From contig OY979731.1 of NCBI GenBank assembly GCA_963855995.1, forward strand, positions 4,806,942-4,870,941: a stretch of DNA of 64,000 nucleotides, in the 5' to 3' direction. The stretch is from Muricea muricata (lineage: Eukaryota; Cnidaria; Anthozoa; Malacalcyonacea; Plexauridae). Below the pieces are notes generated by a model. The model was not told the origin of the DNA and searched no databases. It saw nothing but the letters and a program-made list of their open reading frames with translations. Below, piece by piece: positions 51,195 to 62,519 of this stretch. Each line of letters opens with the position of its first letter. Position 1 is the first letter of the stretch. Position numbers and translations under genes: made by a program.

Positions 51195-51951
51195 CAGGTG
51201 TATGTACCACAGAATACCACACAATTTTCTATCATTCATATTTTATGTCACAAGTATATATCATGGACTATGATTGGTTTTTTGGAAAGGTTTTCCCTGT
51301 AGTTTTTCTTCCTGTGGGGTGTTGCGGTTAGATTTAGCATATTCTAGTATTTTTGAAGCCTGACATTATTTGGATAAAATCCTAATGTACCACAGAATAC
51401 CAGTGTGGCCATAAATAAAGTAACGGTTTATCAAATTGAACCAGGATTTGGTCTTTGATGCTGTATGGTAATACTGAATAGATTTTGCTATCTAATTTAG
51501 TGAAAGGTTAATACTAAAGTCACTACATAATACCCATGGTATATACTACAATATATCAGGTTTATCAATAATGTTGAAAGATTGTGTTCTTTTATTGCAA
51601 ATTTGATTGCTCCCTTTTATTCTTGAATGGCAGGAATGTTTTATCGCTTAGTACAAATGTCTATGAACATAATTTATGTTGGTTTGCAAACTTATTTTCT
51701 GCGTCCTGATTTTACGAGTATTTAGCAAGAAAGAGGTATCAACAACCAAAAATTATATTTAAACTTTATCCACGTCTTTTTTAAGAATTTTTATCAAAAT
51801 ATTCATTTTCTTATTTATGTGTCAATTAACACCAAAATTAATATATATTTACGAGAATATAGTATTTTGCACGTTTCTTCAAAATTTTATAATGAAAATA
51901 AATACGACTGGTATTCTGTGGTACCGAGGTATTTTGTGGTACATATACCTG
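51195..51951. mobile_element. Tc1/mariner-type MITE
   Basis: The ends CAGGTGTATGTACCACA and TGTGGTACATATACCTG are near-inverses with TA on both sides. An inner repeat of ACCACAGAATACCA occurs near 51213 and 51389 and in inverse near 51910. No transposase. Confidence 0.65.
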
Positions 51952-52247
51952 TATATGCTAAAATACTGAAAACGACCAAGCCCCAATTTTATCCCTTCAG
52001 GACCCTCTGTGCAAGAGATCAAACGCTACTTACTGCAGTCAGTTCGTGAGAGCGAAAAATGAAAGCTGATGGAGCATTCCACCTCACCACCACCACCCCC
52101 CTCCCTCTAAAAAAAATAAGCTTAGCAATCAACATTCTTGTGTTGATATTGTTGGAATTGATGACGTTGAATCTCGTGAATTATCACAAAACTCCTATAC
52201 TCTATATATGTACAATTACACACTGTATTTTTGCGATTCTTTAGGCT

Positions 52248-52400
52248 CAGAGAAGAAGCCAGGGTTCCTCTCAAGGGTGTTTTTTTTTGGGGGGGGGAGA
52301 AAACCCAAGGGAGGCAAACCTTGTTTTAGAATTAGAGTGGCAATTTCTCGGAGTAGGGAGCAATTTTTTCCGGGAGGGTGATCCTCTGGCTACGCCTCTG
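52248..52400. mobile_element. hAT-type MITE remnant with perfect 8-base duplication
   Basis: TTTAGGCT lies at 52240-52247 and 52401-52408. The ends are CAGAGAAGAAGCCAG and TGGCTACGCCTCTG. Same insertion as 37326-37490 in copy 2. Confidence 0.75.
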
Positions 52401-52985
52401 TTTAGGCTGAAGAATTCTGAGCTATACATGTCACATCACTACCACAAAAATACTACAGAATTTAATGACAAATAGTCAATTAAATAATTGCAAGAGTAAT
52501 AAATATGACTGCCCACCGACCGAACGGCGATGTCCTGGCGACGCGATCCGATACCACCCACCCTCCCTGTGTATGTAATTTACTAAATAAATATGGCGGA
52601 AATCTCTGCAGTGGTTTTGCATGCTTCAAATATTTTGATGGCTAACTGCTGTCTGAAACGAATACAGAGGCGAAGAAACTCACACAAGAAATTTATAATG
52701 CATTTACAACCATTGGGGTAAAACATCACAAAAAGACAAAAACCGTCGCATAGCTGATGTTAATTGAAAAGGAGGTACGAAAATTCCTTCATCAAAATAT
52801 CATTTTAATGTGCACACAAATCTTGCTCGCACTTTGGCTGGTTGGTCAAAAATAAGCATTTCGGCGTAGTTTCCCTGTAAAGTCTGTCCGAATTAACTCC
52901 AGTGTCAACGCAACTACAAAACTGCATCATACGTTATGTTATGTGTTGGTGACTTTCTCAGAGTCCCTAATTGTTGGTGGGTAAA

Positions 52986-55026
52986 CACCTTAAGACAAAA
53001 AGAAATCCATAAATTATTTGCTCCGAGAAGCTTCGTTACTTTGAAGTTCTCCACTAGCCAGACTGTCATGTGAAAGCGACCAATTGTCACTATCAGACTT
53101 GTTAAGCAAGAAGATTGGTAATTGAGGGGCCCCATGTTCACATATTCGGGTTTTGAAACCAAAGAAACAATCAACTTCAAAGGCCCCCTCAATTATATTA
53201 CTGATCTTCCAACGTTTTTGTCAAGTTGTGTTGATTGGGGACACTATCTAATATCTAAAGGTTTTGTATTGTTAAAGGGAGATAAAACTTTAGATCTCAG
53301 GCAGGGGTCACATTAGGGGGGGAGAGGATGTGTGGCATGTTGGGGGAGGGGGGGACGTTTAAGGGACCATCGACAAGCAGATTTCCTCCAACATCACAGC
53401 ATTTGCTGGTGTCCGCTAAAAGCATTTGAAAGTAAGGCCTTAAAGCAAACGACTTCAGATCATGAATTCAGCCACTTAGAATTTAATAATTGTAAGTTCA
53501 TTATTAGTAATTGTGTTGTAATATTTATCTAAATGTCATGGACTTCTAAGGTTAGACATGATAAAAATACAAAGTGCAATTTAAACTGCAAGTTTGTTAT
53601 TGCAAAATGGTGTAGTGTATGTTGCAAAATTAGCATTATAATAACAGCAGTCCCAGTACCGATGTGCTTGTAGCAGTAAAGTAGCATATTTTACTGGGTT
53701 TTACCAGTTGAACCTTAGGCTTGCTGGCAACATGTGCGTAGACAATTACATGACAAGGGATAACTTTTCTCAGAGGTTTATGAAGACAATTTAAGCAGAA
53801 AGGATTTTCTTTTGAATTTGCTTTTGTTCTACCATAGCTTATGCCTGTAATCTAATGTTGCACACTTCACTGCATTTCTCTGTTTTGTCCTTTGTTTTAG
53901 CTTGTGCTTCTGTTGCTAGCGAGGACCAGGCTATAGTACCTGTATTGTGAAAGTTGAATCAGTCATAAAAATTATAAAAAAAAACTGTAGTGTACTATAT
54001 GCTACAAAAACATTTCAACAATTAAATTTTGGCTGCTTAATGCAAAATAGAGACCCTAAGATTGTCATTTATTGCAAGTGGCTAACCTTAGCTAGCTAAG
54101 CTTGCTTGTGATAAAACAATATAAATGAAATATTTTACCTATATGATTTATTAAAAGGATCAAAAACATAAGGATGTAGCTACAGAAACCTGTAGTTTGA
54201 TGCTCAATGATTTGTGTTGACACAGCTTGATGGTTTCACAGTTGGTGATTTCGATTTTATTAGAAAGGATTCCCCAGAGGTTAACCGTGAATGCCAATCT
54301 TAAGGTCTCAAATAACTCCTTTGTGATTTTTGCAAGCAATGCTGAGATGCCACTGTATATGAATGTTTAACCCATGATAAGAACACTTTTTGAATAGGCA
54401 TAGATACAGTACATGATAAACACAAATAATGAAATACCAACATAGAAAATGTAGACATTACAAAAGAAATACTTAAGACCATAAAATTTGATCTAATTTT
54501 AGATTTAAAAATTATCATAATTTAAGATTTTCTGAATTGCCATCTGAGAAGGGTACAATTTTGGAAAGACTCCAAAAACATGCATGGATGGCTACCAGCT
54601 CGGAAGCAAATGTAAGTGGAAAGTCATCGAAATATATTGATTTTACTTTTTATCATCTTCAACCATTAAATATCTTTACAAAGTCTCATATGAGCAATTA
54701 GTATAATTTCTTTAGTAAATAATGGCTTTCAAGCATTTTGATTGGTTGCCTGACCAGTAAATATGAGGCATTGAGAGTCGTTTTGATGAATTATACTTTT
54801 GCCAAAATCAGCAAATGGAGAAAAATTAAACTCAAAGAATACAGACAAACTTTGATATTAAACTATCTTAAGGTAATAGATCGTCTGCAAATACCTTATT
54901 AAATACTTTTTCATATTTAAAAAATTACAAGTAAACTTTAGTCTTTAATTAGGAATTTTCAGAAGTATTCATAAAAGACGACAGTGCATTTTATACACGT
55001 AAATTTTACTAAAGAAATTATACTAA
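52986..55026. other. Intergenic, no gene recognised
   Basis: A small hairpin AATTGAGGGGCC / GGCCCCCTCAATT spans 53119-53195. Short frames there (for example 53122-53316) have no known domain. The rest is AT-rich and featureless. Confidence 0.4.
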
Positions 55027-55102
55027 AACAATTATTTGCTTCAGGCTCAGTGATTATGGTAAATATCCACTAATAATCACTTCGCCTTCGGCAAATAATT
55101 GT
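55027..55102. mobile_element. Hairpin element, AACAATTATT family, copy 2
   Basis: AACAATTATTTGC...GCAAATAATTGTT with inner AGTGATTAT / ATAATCACT. Same family as 8518-8622. Confidence 0.5.
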
Positions 55103-55227
55103 TAATTATTCCCGAAGTAGGCAAGGTGCAAGCAGAATTTAGGTTTATCATGATGTCAAGATTGTTTTTTAATTAAGAGAGTGTTCCAATTTTAATACAG
55201 TAGATACTTAAGTGGTTTGTAAGAGAC

Positions 55228-56009
55228 TTAATCGTCTTCGTTCACAGTTAAAACACGGCACGTCAAGCCATCTTCTTTGTCCTTAGCTAGCCAACGGTTA
55301 CAGGGAAAGTGATACACTTTGCCACGTGTGGGAACGTCTACCTCTATTTCTTTAAGATACCTACCATCTTCCTGAGAGTAGCCATTATGTCCTTTCACAG
55401 AAGAAAATGTTATGTTATTAGTTTAGTTTAGATTTCCTCCTGTACTAACACTGGGTCAATAAGAGATAATCCTTACTGGACCTCTAGGCAGAACAGTCTA
55501 GAACTGATAGAACTATCCAGTACAAATAAAGTTTTTTTAGTTTAGGTTTTCTCCAGTAGTAAGACTGGATCAATAAGAGATTATCCTTACTGGACCTCTA
55601 GGAAGAACATTTTAGAACTGATAGAGCTATCCAGTATAAATAAAGTTAGTTTTGTTTAGATTTTCTCCTGTAGCAACACTGGATCAATAAGAGATGGACC
55701 TCTAGGAAGAAAATATTGGAACCGAGAGAGGTATTAATAAACATAGTTGACGGGACTAACGTAAATCAAGCAGGTGCGAGGACACCTTAACATTACAATT
55801 GCACCTACCAATTTTTCTTATTTCACCGACATCAGCTCCCTCTACTGAGAAGATCTCAGCCGTTCCAGGCTCGAAACCATTCTTCTGAACAAGTTCAAGA
55901 TTGATCTTATCTGTGCAGGCCTGGGTTCCAATCAGTACAACATACACCTTCGCCTCTGTGCCACCATCTTTGTCGTCAGCTGTTCTCACTCGAACAGTGT
56001 AGGAAATTG
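55228..56009 (-). CDS. PLAT/LH2-domain protein, 3' exons
   Basis: Two exons join in phase on the minus strand: 56009-55809 and 55391-55228. They give one whole PLAT domain: YTVRVRTADDKDGGTEAKVY, VLIGTQACTDKINLELVQ, FEPGTAEIFSVEGADVGEIR, KIGHNGYSQEDGRYLKEIEV and YHFPCNRWLAKDKEDG, ending VNEDD. PLAT domains are beta-sandwiches that bind lipids or proteins; single-domain secreted forms are common in cnidarians. No signal-peptide exon was found before the next, oppositely oriented PLAT exon at 56237. Either the 5' end lies elsewhere or this is an inverted partial copy; an in-frame ATG at 56037 would give an N-terminus with no signal. A tandem repeat fills its intron. Confidence 0.65.
55421..55742. 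repeat. ~115-bp tandem repeat, about 2.7 units
   Basis: Units begin AGTTTAG.TT and contain CACTGGATCAATAAGAGAT, TACTGGACCTCTAGGAAGAA and TATCCAGTA.AAATAAAG. A single unit in the opposite orientation lies at 58205-58300, next to the exons of the oppositely oriented PLAT gene. Confidence 0.75.
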
Positions 56010-56599
56010 CTTTAAATAAAGTAAGATTAAAATGCATTCAGTTGTGCCGATTATTAAGGTTGCCAGTGTAGATAGTGCAGTGAAAAGCACACAAAAACAT
56101 AAGATCCTTCACTAGTTATAAACCATACAAACGAAATCAGATGTTTCGAGCACAAAAGCCTTTAGTCGAGAAAACTGTGCCCAGCTGTGTAAAGTCTGAA
56201 TTTTATGTTTGGTATTGTTTTTCTGTTTCAAAACAGATACAAGTTACAAGGTTGATGTAACCACAGGAGATCTTAATGGGTCAGGAACAGACGCTAACGT
56301 ATTCCTGATTATGTTTGGTGAATATGGTGATTCAGGAGAAATAGCATTGAAAATTTCAGAGACTTACAAAGACAAGTTTGAACGAAGTCATACAGATGTC
56401 TTCATGCTAAAAGACATACCAAGTTTAGGTAAGTGTACTTGACTTTATATAATAATGCGTATTCATTCTGCATTTTCATTGGTCATGGTGTGTGTTATTA
56501 AAGTACACACGCACGGATGACGTCAGCTGATGGCGTGATCTAATTTAGCTAATTTATTTCGCGGGTCTTCGCATGATTTTTGTCAACTTTGTTATAACA

Positions 56600-56790
56600 T
56601 AAAACAAATAGATTTCATTTTTTGTGCTTCTGTACTGTAATAGATCACAGATGACGCCATAGCGTGTGAAGAACAAAAAGTCACGCACTCGACTGCATTT
56701 CGTGCGTACTTTTTTGTTCTTCACACGCTATGACGTCGTCTGTGATCTATTACAGTACAGACGCACGCAAAAATGAAATCTATTTGTTAA
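56600..56790. mobile_element. Hairpin (foldback) element in PLAT intron
   Basis: AACAAATAGATTTCATTTTT and its inverse AAAATGAAATCTATTTGTT bound arms that share CTGTACTGTAATAGATCACA and AGCGTGTGAAGAACAAAAA with their inverses. The turn lies around CGCACTCGACTGCATTTCGTGCG. Confidence 0.65.
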
Positions 56791-57564
56791 ATAATGGACT
56801 TAAGTCCTGTTATCCACAGAGAGTTTGTTTGAGAGTTTTCTTAATTCTTGTGCCCTGGTCAAACGAGAACAAGAGTTGCATGAGAGTTGGCAAGCGAGAG
56901 TTTGTATGAGAGTTTTCTCCTCTCTGCTTTTCTAATTTTAAGGTGAATTGACAAAGGTGCGTGTCTGGCATGACAATAAATTTTTTAAAGCCAGTTGGTA
57001 CTTGGAAAGAATAAATATTGAAGATCAAACGACAAAGAAAGTGTATGAATTCCCGTGTGATCGTTGGCTTGGTAAGGATAAAGAAGATGGCAGTTCGTTG
57101 AGAGAGTTACCTTGTTCCAACCGTGATGAAACAACTGACTCTCCTGTGGCAGGTATGCTTTAGTGTTTTTCTATACTTGATGATGAAACGAACGCTCTAC
57201 CGAAATCCGCGGGCATTCTTTAGGTACTGTGGTTGGCTCCTACAGGTAATGTTGGGGCGATAGTTTGAGATTAGCTCCTAACTGATCCTTCCATCGAAGT
57301 TGTGCTCCATGATGAGATCATGAGACATCAGTCATCAAGCTGGCTGTTAGGGGTGTCCTTAGAAAAACTTCGACTGGATTAGGTCGTAATCCAGCATAGA
57401 TACAAGTAAGATCGAGTGACATACTTTACCTGTTTGTAACACCAAATTTCTTCTCTTTAGTGTCCGAGATAACATTATTGACAAGTGATAAACAAAACGC
57501 GGGAACAAACCAGAACGCTTATCTCGGAGCTCTACGAAAAATGATGTAAGAACTTAAAACTGTA

Positions 57565-57845
57565 CTAAGGTTGTTTATAATTTTCAAAATGCTTTCCATT
57601 CAATCTAAGATCGCGTATTCGGCTCTCTACTGTCCCTGAAGCCGTGGTTTTGATACTTATGTATCTTGTGGGTGAAGTGTCACTACTTGCCCAAGTAATG
57701 TCGACACTGGTGATTGGGATTACCTCTAACTGAGTTCTTCGTAATTCGGCTGAGCTATAGGGGTAATTGTAATTACACATATGATTTAATTCTCCAACTA
57801 ACGTTGTCAGTGTCAGTTGTGCAATTCTTTCACTACTGTATATAC
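57565..57845 (-). other. Antisense open frame in PLAT intron, function unknown
   Basis: On the minus strand a TTTCAG acceptor is followed by an open frame of ~93 residues (YSSERIAQLTLTTLVGELNH..., ELRRTQLEVIPITSVDITWA..., SRIRDLRLNGKHFENYKQ). It has protein-like composition but no family I recognise. It lies wholly in the intron between exons 57545 and 57917 of the plus-strand PLAT gene. Confidence 0.35.
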
Positions 57846-59260
57846 CTGAAACAGAAGAAGGAGAACTCGACGTTTTGAGCGTACACTTTCCTTACAGTTT
57901 TATGTCTCCTTTTTAGAGTGGAACACGACAACACTGGATTTGGACCAGGATGGTATCTGGATAAGGTTAGAGATTTCTATTGTAATTTACATTGTTTTCA
58001 ATGGATGTTCTTATAGTTTCATCATTGTCTTATAAGGTGAGAGTGATGGAGTTGGTGAAAGGAACAGTCACATATTTGCCGTGTGATCAATAGTTGGACA
58101 AAGACGAAGGAGATGATCAGATGAGAAGAAAGTTAATGGCGACAAAGAAATCTACTGATAAACGCAAAGGTATGTTGGGCTTGAGGCTTATTTGGTTGAG
58201 GAAAGCTAAACTAAACTAGCTTTATTTATACTGGATAGCTGTATTAGTTCTAAACTGTTCTTCCTAGAGGTCCAGTAAGGATCATCTCGTATATATCTAG
58301 CATAACTAAAGCAGGGAAGCGAAATAAACTAATTATTCTACAGTGCGAACCATGTATTATAAGATATTTATGCCGTACGTATTCAAAATGAGCATTGCTA
58401 TTCATTAAAACTTACGAACATCATAACAAAGTTGTTAGAAGATCTTTGCGATGTTGATATTTGATGTTAGTCACATGACTAAAAAATTTGGCGTTGTTCC
58501 ATATTTCAGGTGGACCACGCTATTAGTTTCAAAAATATGATAACACGATAAGACGTCGTTTTAAACTTAATTGGAAGTAGAAACGACATTCTTTAACCAA
58601 AAAGAGCATAGGTAACAACAAGAGAATGTTTTAGTTAGAAAATAAACGAACTTGGTGTCATAGCTGAAGGATTTTTCAAAGATTACGTGGAACGGTGGAA
58701 AAGAGGGATTCTGGACTTCTAAAATGGATAAGAATGGGAGGTATTAGGCGTTTGAAGGAGAACTGTTCGTAAATTATCATGATCAACGTCTATCAACATT
58801 TTGAGAAAGTTTGCTTTGCCATATAACTTCAAAACTAGCAATGATGGATTCCTGGTAAGCAATAATAATTCTAAAAGTACCTCCACTGGTGTCGTGGAAT
58901 AAACGTTTGGAACTGGATTGAGGTAAAAAATGCTTGAAAGCACAACGGAAGTTTGTTCTTTTGACAGGCAGACGAAATCAGCATGATAAAGCTTGGAAAA
59001 GGCATGCGTGGGTTAAATTATTGATATTCAATGATGTTATGTATCCGGCGATGCTAAGGAGTCAACAAAAAAGTGGTAAAGTAAACGAGTTCTGCTGGTA
59101 ACAGTGGAAATAGGAATCAGAGGTCTCTTTTGCACATTTGGGCACATATAAAGATATGTTGGTCGTTAATAATACGGATCTAAATAATCGTTCTACCACT
59201 TCGTTGGCAAAGTAAAGTAAAAAGCAAATTCCGAAAAAAGACATCTTGAGAATGCAAGAT

Positions 59261-59833
59261 ATTATAACAAACTTACTTGCAGGGAGGTTGGTTCGGGATT
59301 AACGCACCGAGGGGTCTGACAGGCGAGGTAGGATCGGACAGCTGTCAGACCCCGAGGTGCGTTAATTCCGAACCAACCGAACTTGCAAGTAAGTTGGGTT
59401 TTTATCCCATACTGAACTTATCTTCTTGTGTTGTTTTCCGAGGCTCGCTGAGTTGCTGATGTATTTTGTCAACATTTTCTCTTCTTAAACTTATTGGTCT
59501 CTTAATATTTCTTTATCAGGGTCTCTATTGTCTTTAGTTTACAATTTTCCGTTTCTTTTTGCTTGGTTTCTGTGACGTCTTTAGCCCAAAAATGTTCTTT
59601 AAAGTGTAGGTTTAATCATCAGCTAAATTTTGTTCGCCATTGTTGTTGAGCAGTTTGAGGCGGACGGCAGCGTAAGCAGCAAGCAGGTAAGTCCGGGTTT
59701 TTGTAATCAATCAGAAAGCCGGTTTTATTGATAAAAGAGAAAAGCGGTAAGTTCGGAAAAAGCAGGTTAGTTCGAAAAAAACTTACCTGCTGAGAACCAA
59801 TCAGAAGCCCGCTTTCATGACACATATGGGATA
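59261..59833. mobile_element. Insertion with two internal hairpins, left arm only
   Basis: Absent from the matching place in the right arm (near 61797). It contains a hairpin at ~59268-59398 (ACTTACTTGCA...GGTTGGTTCGG with its inverse) around TCTGACAGGCGAGG. A second inverse pair, TTTATCCCATA (59402) and TATGGGATAA (59826), spans the remainder. Superfamily unknown. Confidence 0.55.
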
Positions 59834-59854
59834 AGCTTCAAAACAAGACGCAGG

Positions 59855-59908
59855 TTGAAACTGTAAATTTTCGACTTTATTTCAAAGTCATCATCAGACA
59901 GAATGAAA
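59855..59908 (-). ncRNA. Hammerhead-like ribozyme, PLE family 2, left arm
   Basis: The inverse partner of 61721-61774. Core CTGATGA, helix II GACTTT/AAAGTC and GAAA are all kept on the minus strand. Confidence 0.5.
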
Positions 59909-59935
59909 TACAATACTTTACAACTTAGATATATA

Positions 59936-60518
59936 CAGGGTGTCAAAAAAAGGTAATCGAACTTTGCAGTGCTCTAGCGCGTTCATTATACATTCTACAG
60001 AAATCATTCTTTCGCAGGCGGAAAGACCAGGCTTTTAGCTTTCGATTGTCATCATTTTTGTGAAATTTGAAGAAAGATTGGGCAAATACGAATCAAATGA
60101 AAATAGCCGGCCGAAATCGCATATTTTCACCGTTGGGAGTTTATTGAAAATCTGTTGAAATTTAAATCCATTAGGGAATTAAATTACAAAATTAATTGAC
60201 CAATTTTAGCTTAGGTAGTAAACTTCTGGTATTTTGTTAGTGATGTTAATTGTTTCTCGTGACAGATAAATGATTAATGAAATTTTCTTTTCTTATTCGC
60301 TGCCCTAGTAATGCTCAGAGGTGAAAATAGGCGATTTCGACCGGCTATTTTCATTTGATTCGTGTTTGTCCAATCTTTCTTCAAATTTCACAAAAATGAT
60401 GACAATCGAAAGCTAAAAGCCTGGTCTGTCCGCCTGCGAAAGAATGATTTCTGTAGATTGTATAATGAACGCGCTAGAGCACTGCAAAGCTCGATTACCT
60501 TTTTTTTGATACACCCTG
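59936..60518. mobile_element. Tc1/mariner-type MITE, left arm only
   Basis: The ends CAGGGTGTCAAAAAAAGGTA and its near-inverse have TA on both sides; arms are ~200 bp. The right arm of the inverted duplication shows the empty site with a single TA (61700s), so it inserted after the duplication. Confidence 0.8.
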
Positions 60519-60648
60519 TACAACGTAGAGAGAAAGCGTTTGACATGTGCGCGGAAGTTATGCAGATCCAAGCAAAGCGATTAGTTATATTTACAACAAT
60601 GTTTATGTTACAAAGAAAGACTCTACAAGTAGAACAACGTTAGAATAG

Positions 60649-61046
60649 TTACGTGAAAAGCTGTAGTTCTTTACTGGTCTTAAGAGCAGTGCTGCATGAG
60701 GAAGGGTTTGTTGTGTTTAAAAAGTAGTGCGTCAAGAAAGGCAAGGATGTTGTAGTTGTTAGATTTGGTTGAGTGGAGTATTTTGTAGTTGTTGAGAACA
60801 AGGATCTCAATAGGAGAAAGGTTTTCAGAAGGTAGGGGAAGATCTTTGAGTAGTGTGAACTGGTTTTGTAAAGAAGCCAAGTATTGTGCATGTTCACACA
60901 CAGAAAAATGTTCGCCCACAGCACTAGAAGAAAGCCTGGTAGCATGTTCTTTTAAACGTACAGAAAGGCATTTTTGTGTCATGCCGATATATGTTTTGCC
61001 ACAACCTGGGCAAGCGACCTCATATACAATATTACTGCGAGATAAA
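60649..61046 (-). mobile_element. PLE fragment, family 2, minus copy
   Basis: The minus-strand frame reads YDTKKLSYFVANKDKLPPL, SNIVYEVACPGCGKTYIGMT, then QKCLSVRLKEH, AVGEHFSVCEHAQYLASL and PSENLSPIEILVLNNYKILH. This is a GIY-YIG endonuclease of a PLE family distinct from the one at 20-28 kb (shorter, with CPGCGKTYIG). It extends ~120 bases further 5' (to ~61165) than its inverse partner. Reverse transcriptase absent. Confidence 0.75.
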
Positions 61047-61179
61047 GGAGGAAGTTTATCTTTGTTGGCAACAAAATATGAAAGTTTTTTAGTGTCATAA
61101 ATAGTGATAAATTTAACCGCGGCTTGGAAAGAAATCTTTGTACTTTGTTCACACATGATTTTAAAAGGAAATCGCCACG

Positions 61180-61570
61180 GCTCGCAGTAATATTGTATAT
61201 GAGGTCGCTTGCCCAGGTTGTGGCAAAACATATATCGGCATGACACAAAAATGCCTTTCTGTACGTTTAAAAGAACATGCTTACCAGGCTTTCTTCTAGT
61301 GCTGCGGGCGAACATTTTTTGTGTGTGAACATGCACAATACTTGGCTTCTTTACAAAACCAGTTCACACTACTCAAAGATCTTCCCCTACCTTCTGGCAA
61401 CCTTTCTCCTATTGAGATTCTTGTTCTCAACAACTGCAAAATACTACACTCAACCAAATCTAAAAACTACAACATTCTTGCCTTTCTTGAAGCACTACTT
61501 ATTAAACACAACAAACCCTTCCTCAGCACTGGTCATAAGACCAGTAAAGAACTACAACTTTTCACGTAAC
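61180..61570 (+). mobile_element. PLE fragment, family 2, plus copy
   Basis: The inverse partner of 60649-61046, starting at CTCGCAGTAATATTG. It encodes the same endonuclease end in more than one frame (EHAQYLASLQNQFTLLKDLP is open at 61327-61386). Confidence 0.7.
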
Positions 61571-61720
61571 TATTCTAACGTTGTTCTACTTGTAGATTCT
61601 TTCTTTGTAACATAAACATTGTTGTAAATATAACTAATCGCTTTGCTTGGATCTGCATAACTTCCGGACACATGTCAAACGCTTTCTCTCTACGTTGTAT
61701 ATATCTAAGTTGTATTGTAT

Positions 61721-61774
61721 TTCATTTCTGTCTGATGATGACTTTGAAATAAAGTCGAAAATTTACAGTTTGAA
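61721..61774 (+). ncRNA. Hammerhead-like ribozyme, PLE family 2, right arm
   Basis: CTGATGA (61732-61738), helix II GACTTT-GAAAT-AAAGTC and GAAA (61757-61760) are present. Helix I can pair CTGT with ACAG (61765-61768) and TTCA with TGAA. Helix III would be only one A-U pair, the extreme minimal form described for PLE hammerheads, which are thought to work as dimers. Cleavage would fall before ACAG. Confidence 0.55.
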
Positions 61775-62519
61775 CCTGCGTCTTGTTTTGAAGCACATCT
61801 TACATTCTCAAGATGTCTTTTTTCGGAATTTTCTTTTTACTTTACTTTTTTAAATTGTCGGCTGGTCATGGTTTTTGGACTTCTTTGGCAGGTACCTAAA
61901 ATCATTCAGCAGGTTTTTCTTTTCCCAGCATTAGGGCATTGTCATGTTGATCTCGACTTGTCTGTCAAAAAATGAAATTCCGTGCTTTCATGCACTTTTC
62001 GCTCAATCCAGTTCCAAACGTTTCTTCCATGACAGTAGTTAAGGTATATTTTTGGAATCGTTATTGCTTACCAGGAATCCATCATTGCTAGTTTTGAAGG
62101 TATATGGCAAAGCAAACTTTCTCAAAATGTGGACAGACGTTGATCATGGTAATTTACGAACAGTTCTCCTTCAAACGCCTAATAGCTCCCATTCTTATCG
62201 ATTTTAGAAGTCGAAAATCCCTCTTTTTCGCCGTTCCACGTATTTTTTGAAAAATCCAACTATGACACCAAGTTCGTTTATTTTCTAACTAGAACATTCT
62301 CCTGTTGTTACCTATGCTGTTTGTGGATAACGAATGTCGTTTCCACTTCCAATTAAGTTAAAAATGACGTCCTGTCGTGTTATCATATTTTTGAAACTAA
62401 TAGTGTGGTCCACCTCCATATGGAACAACGCCATATTTTTTCAGTCATGTGGCTAACATCAAATATCTACATCGCCAGGGTCTTCTCACAACTTTGTTTT
62501 GATGTTCGTAAGTTTTAAT

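Larger units (their letters stand above)
47190..52985. repeat. Segmental duplication unit D, copy 3 (peptide gene copy 3)
   Basis: Co-linear partner of 33525-41134. It has private insertions near 49575-49865 and 51195-51951 and lacks the hAT element at 35396 and the 3 kb complex of copy 2. The right border is near GGTGGGTAAACAC. Confidence 0.8.
56237..58169 (+). pseudogene. PLAT-domain gene with two domains, second one degenerate
   Basis: Five exons agree in phase: 56237-56428, 56943-57152, 57461-57545, 57917-57965 and 58037-58169. The first two make a full PLAT domain ([62 protein letters not shown]). The rest start a second PLAT domain (TLLTSDKQNAGTNQNAYL; VEHDNTGFGPGWYLDK | VRVMELVKG..YLPCDQ). 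This domain lacks its middle strands and has an in-frame TAG at 58091-58093 where Trp is expected after CDQ. No signal-peptide exon was found upstream. The first domain may still be expressed with a shorter 3' end; as a two-domain gene it looks broken. Confidence 0.6.
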
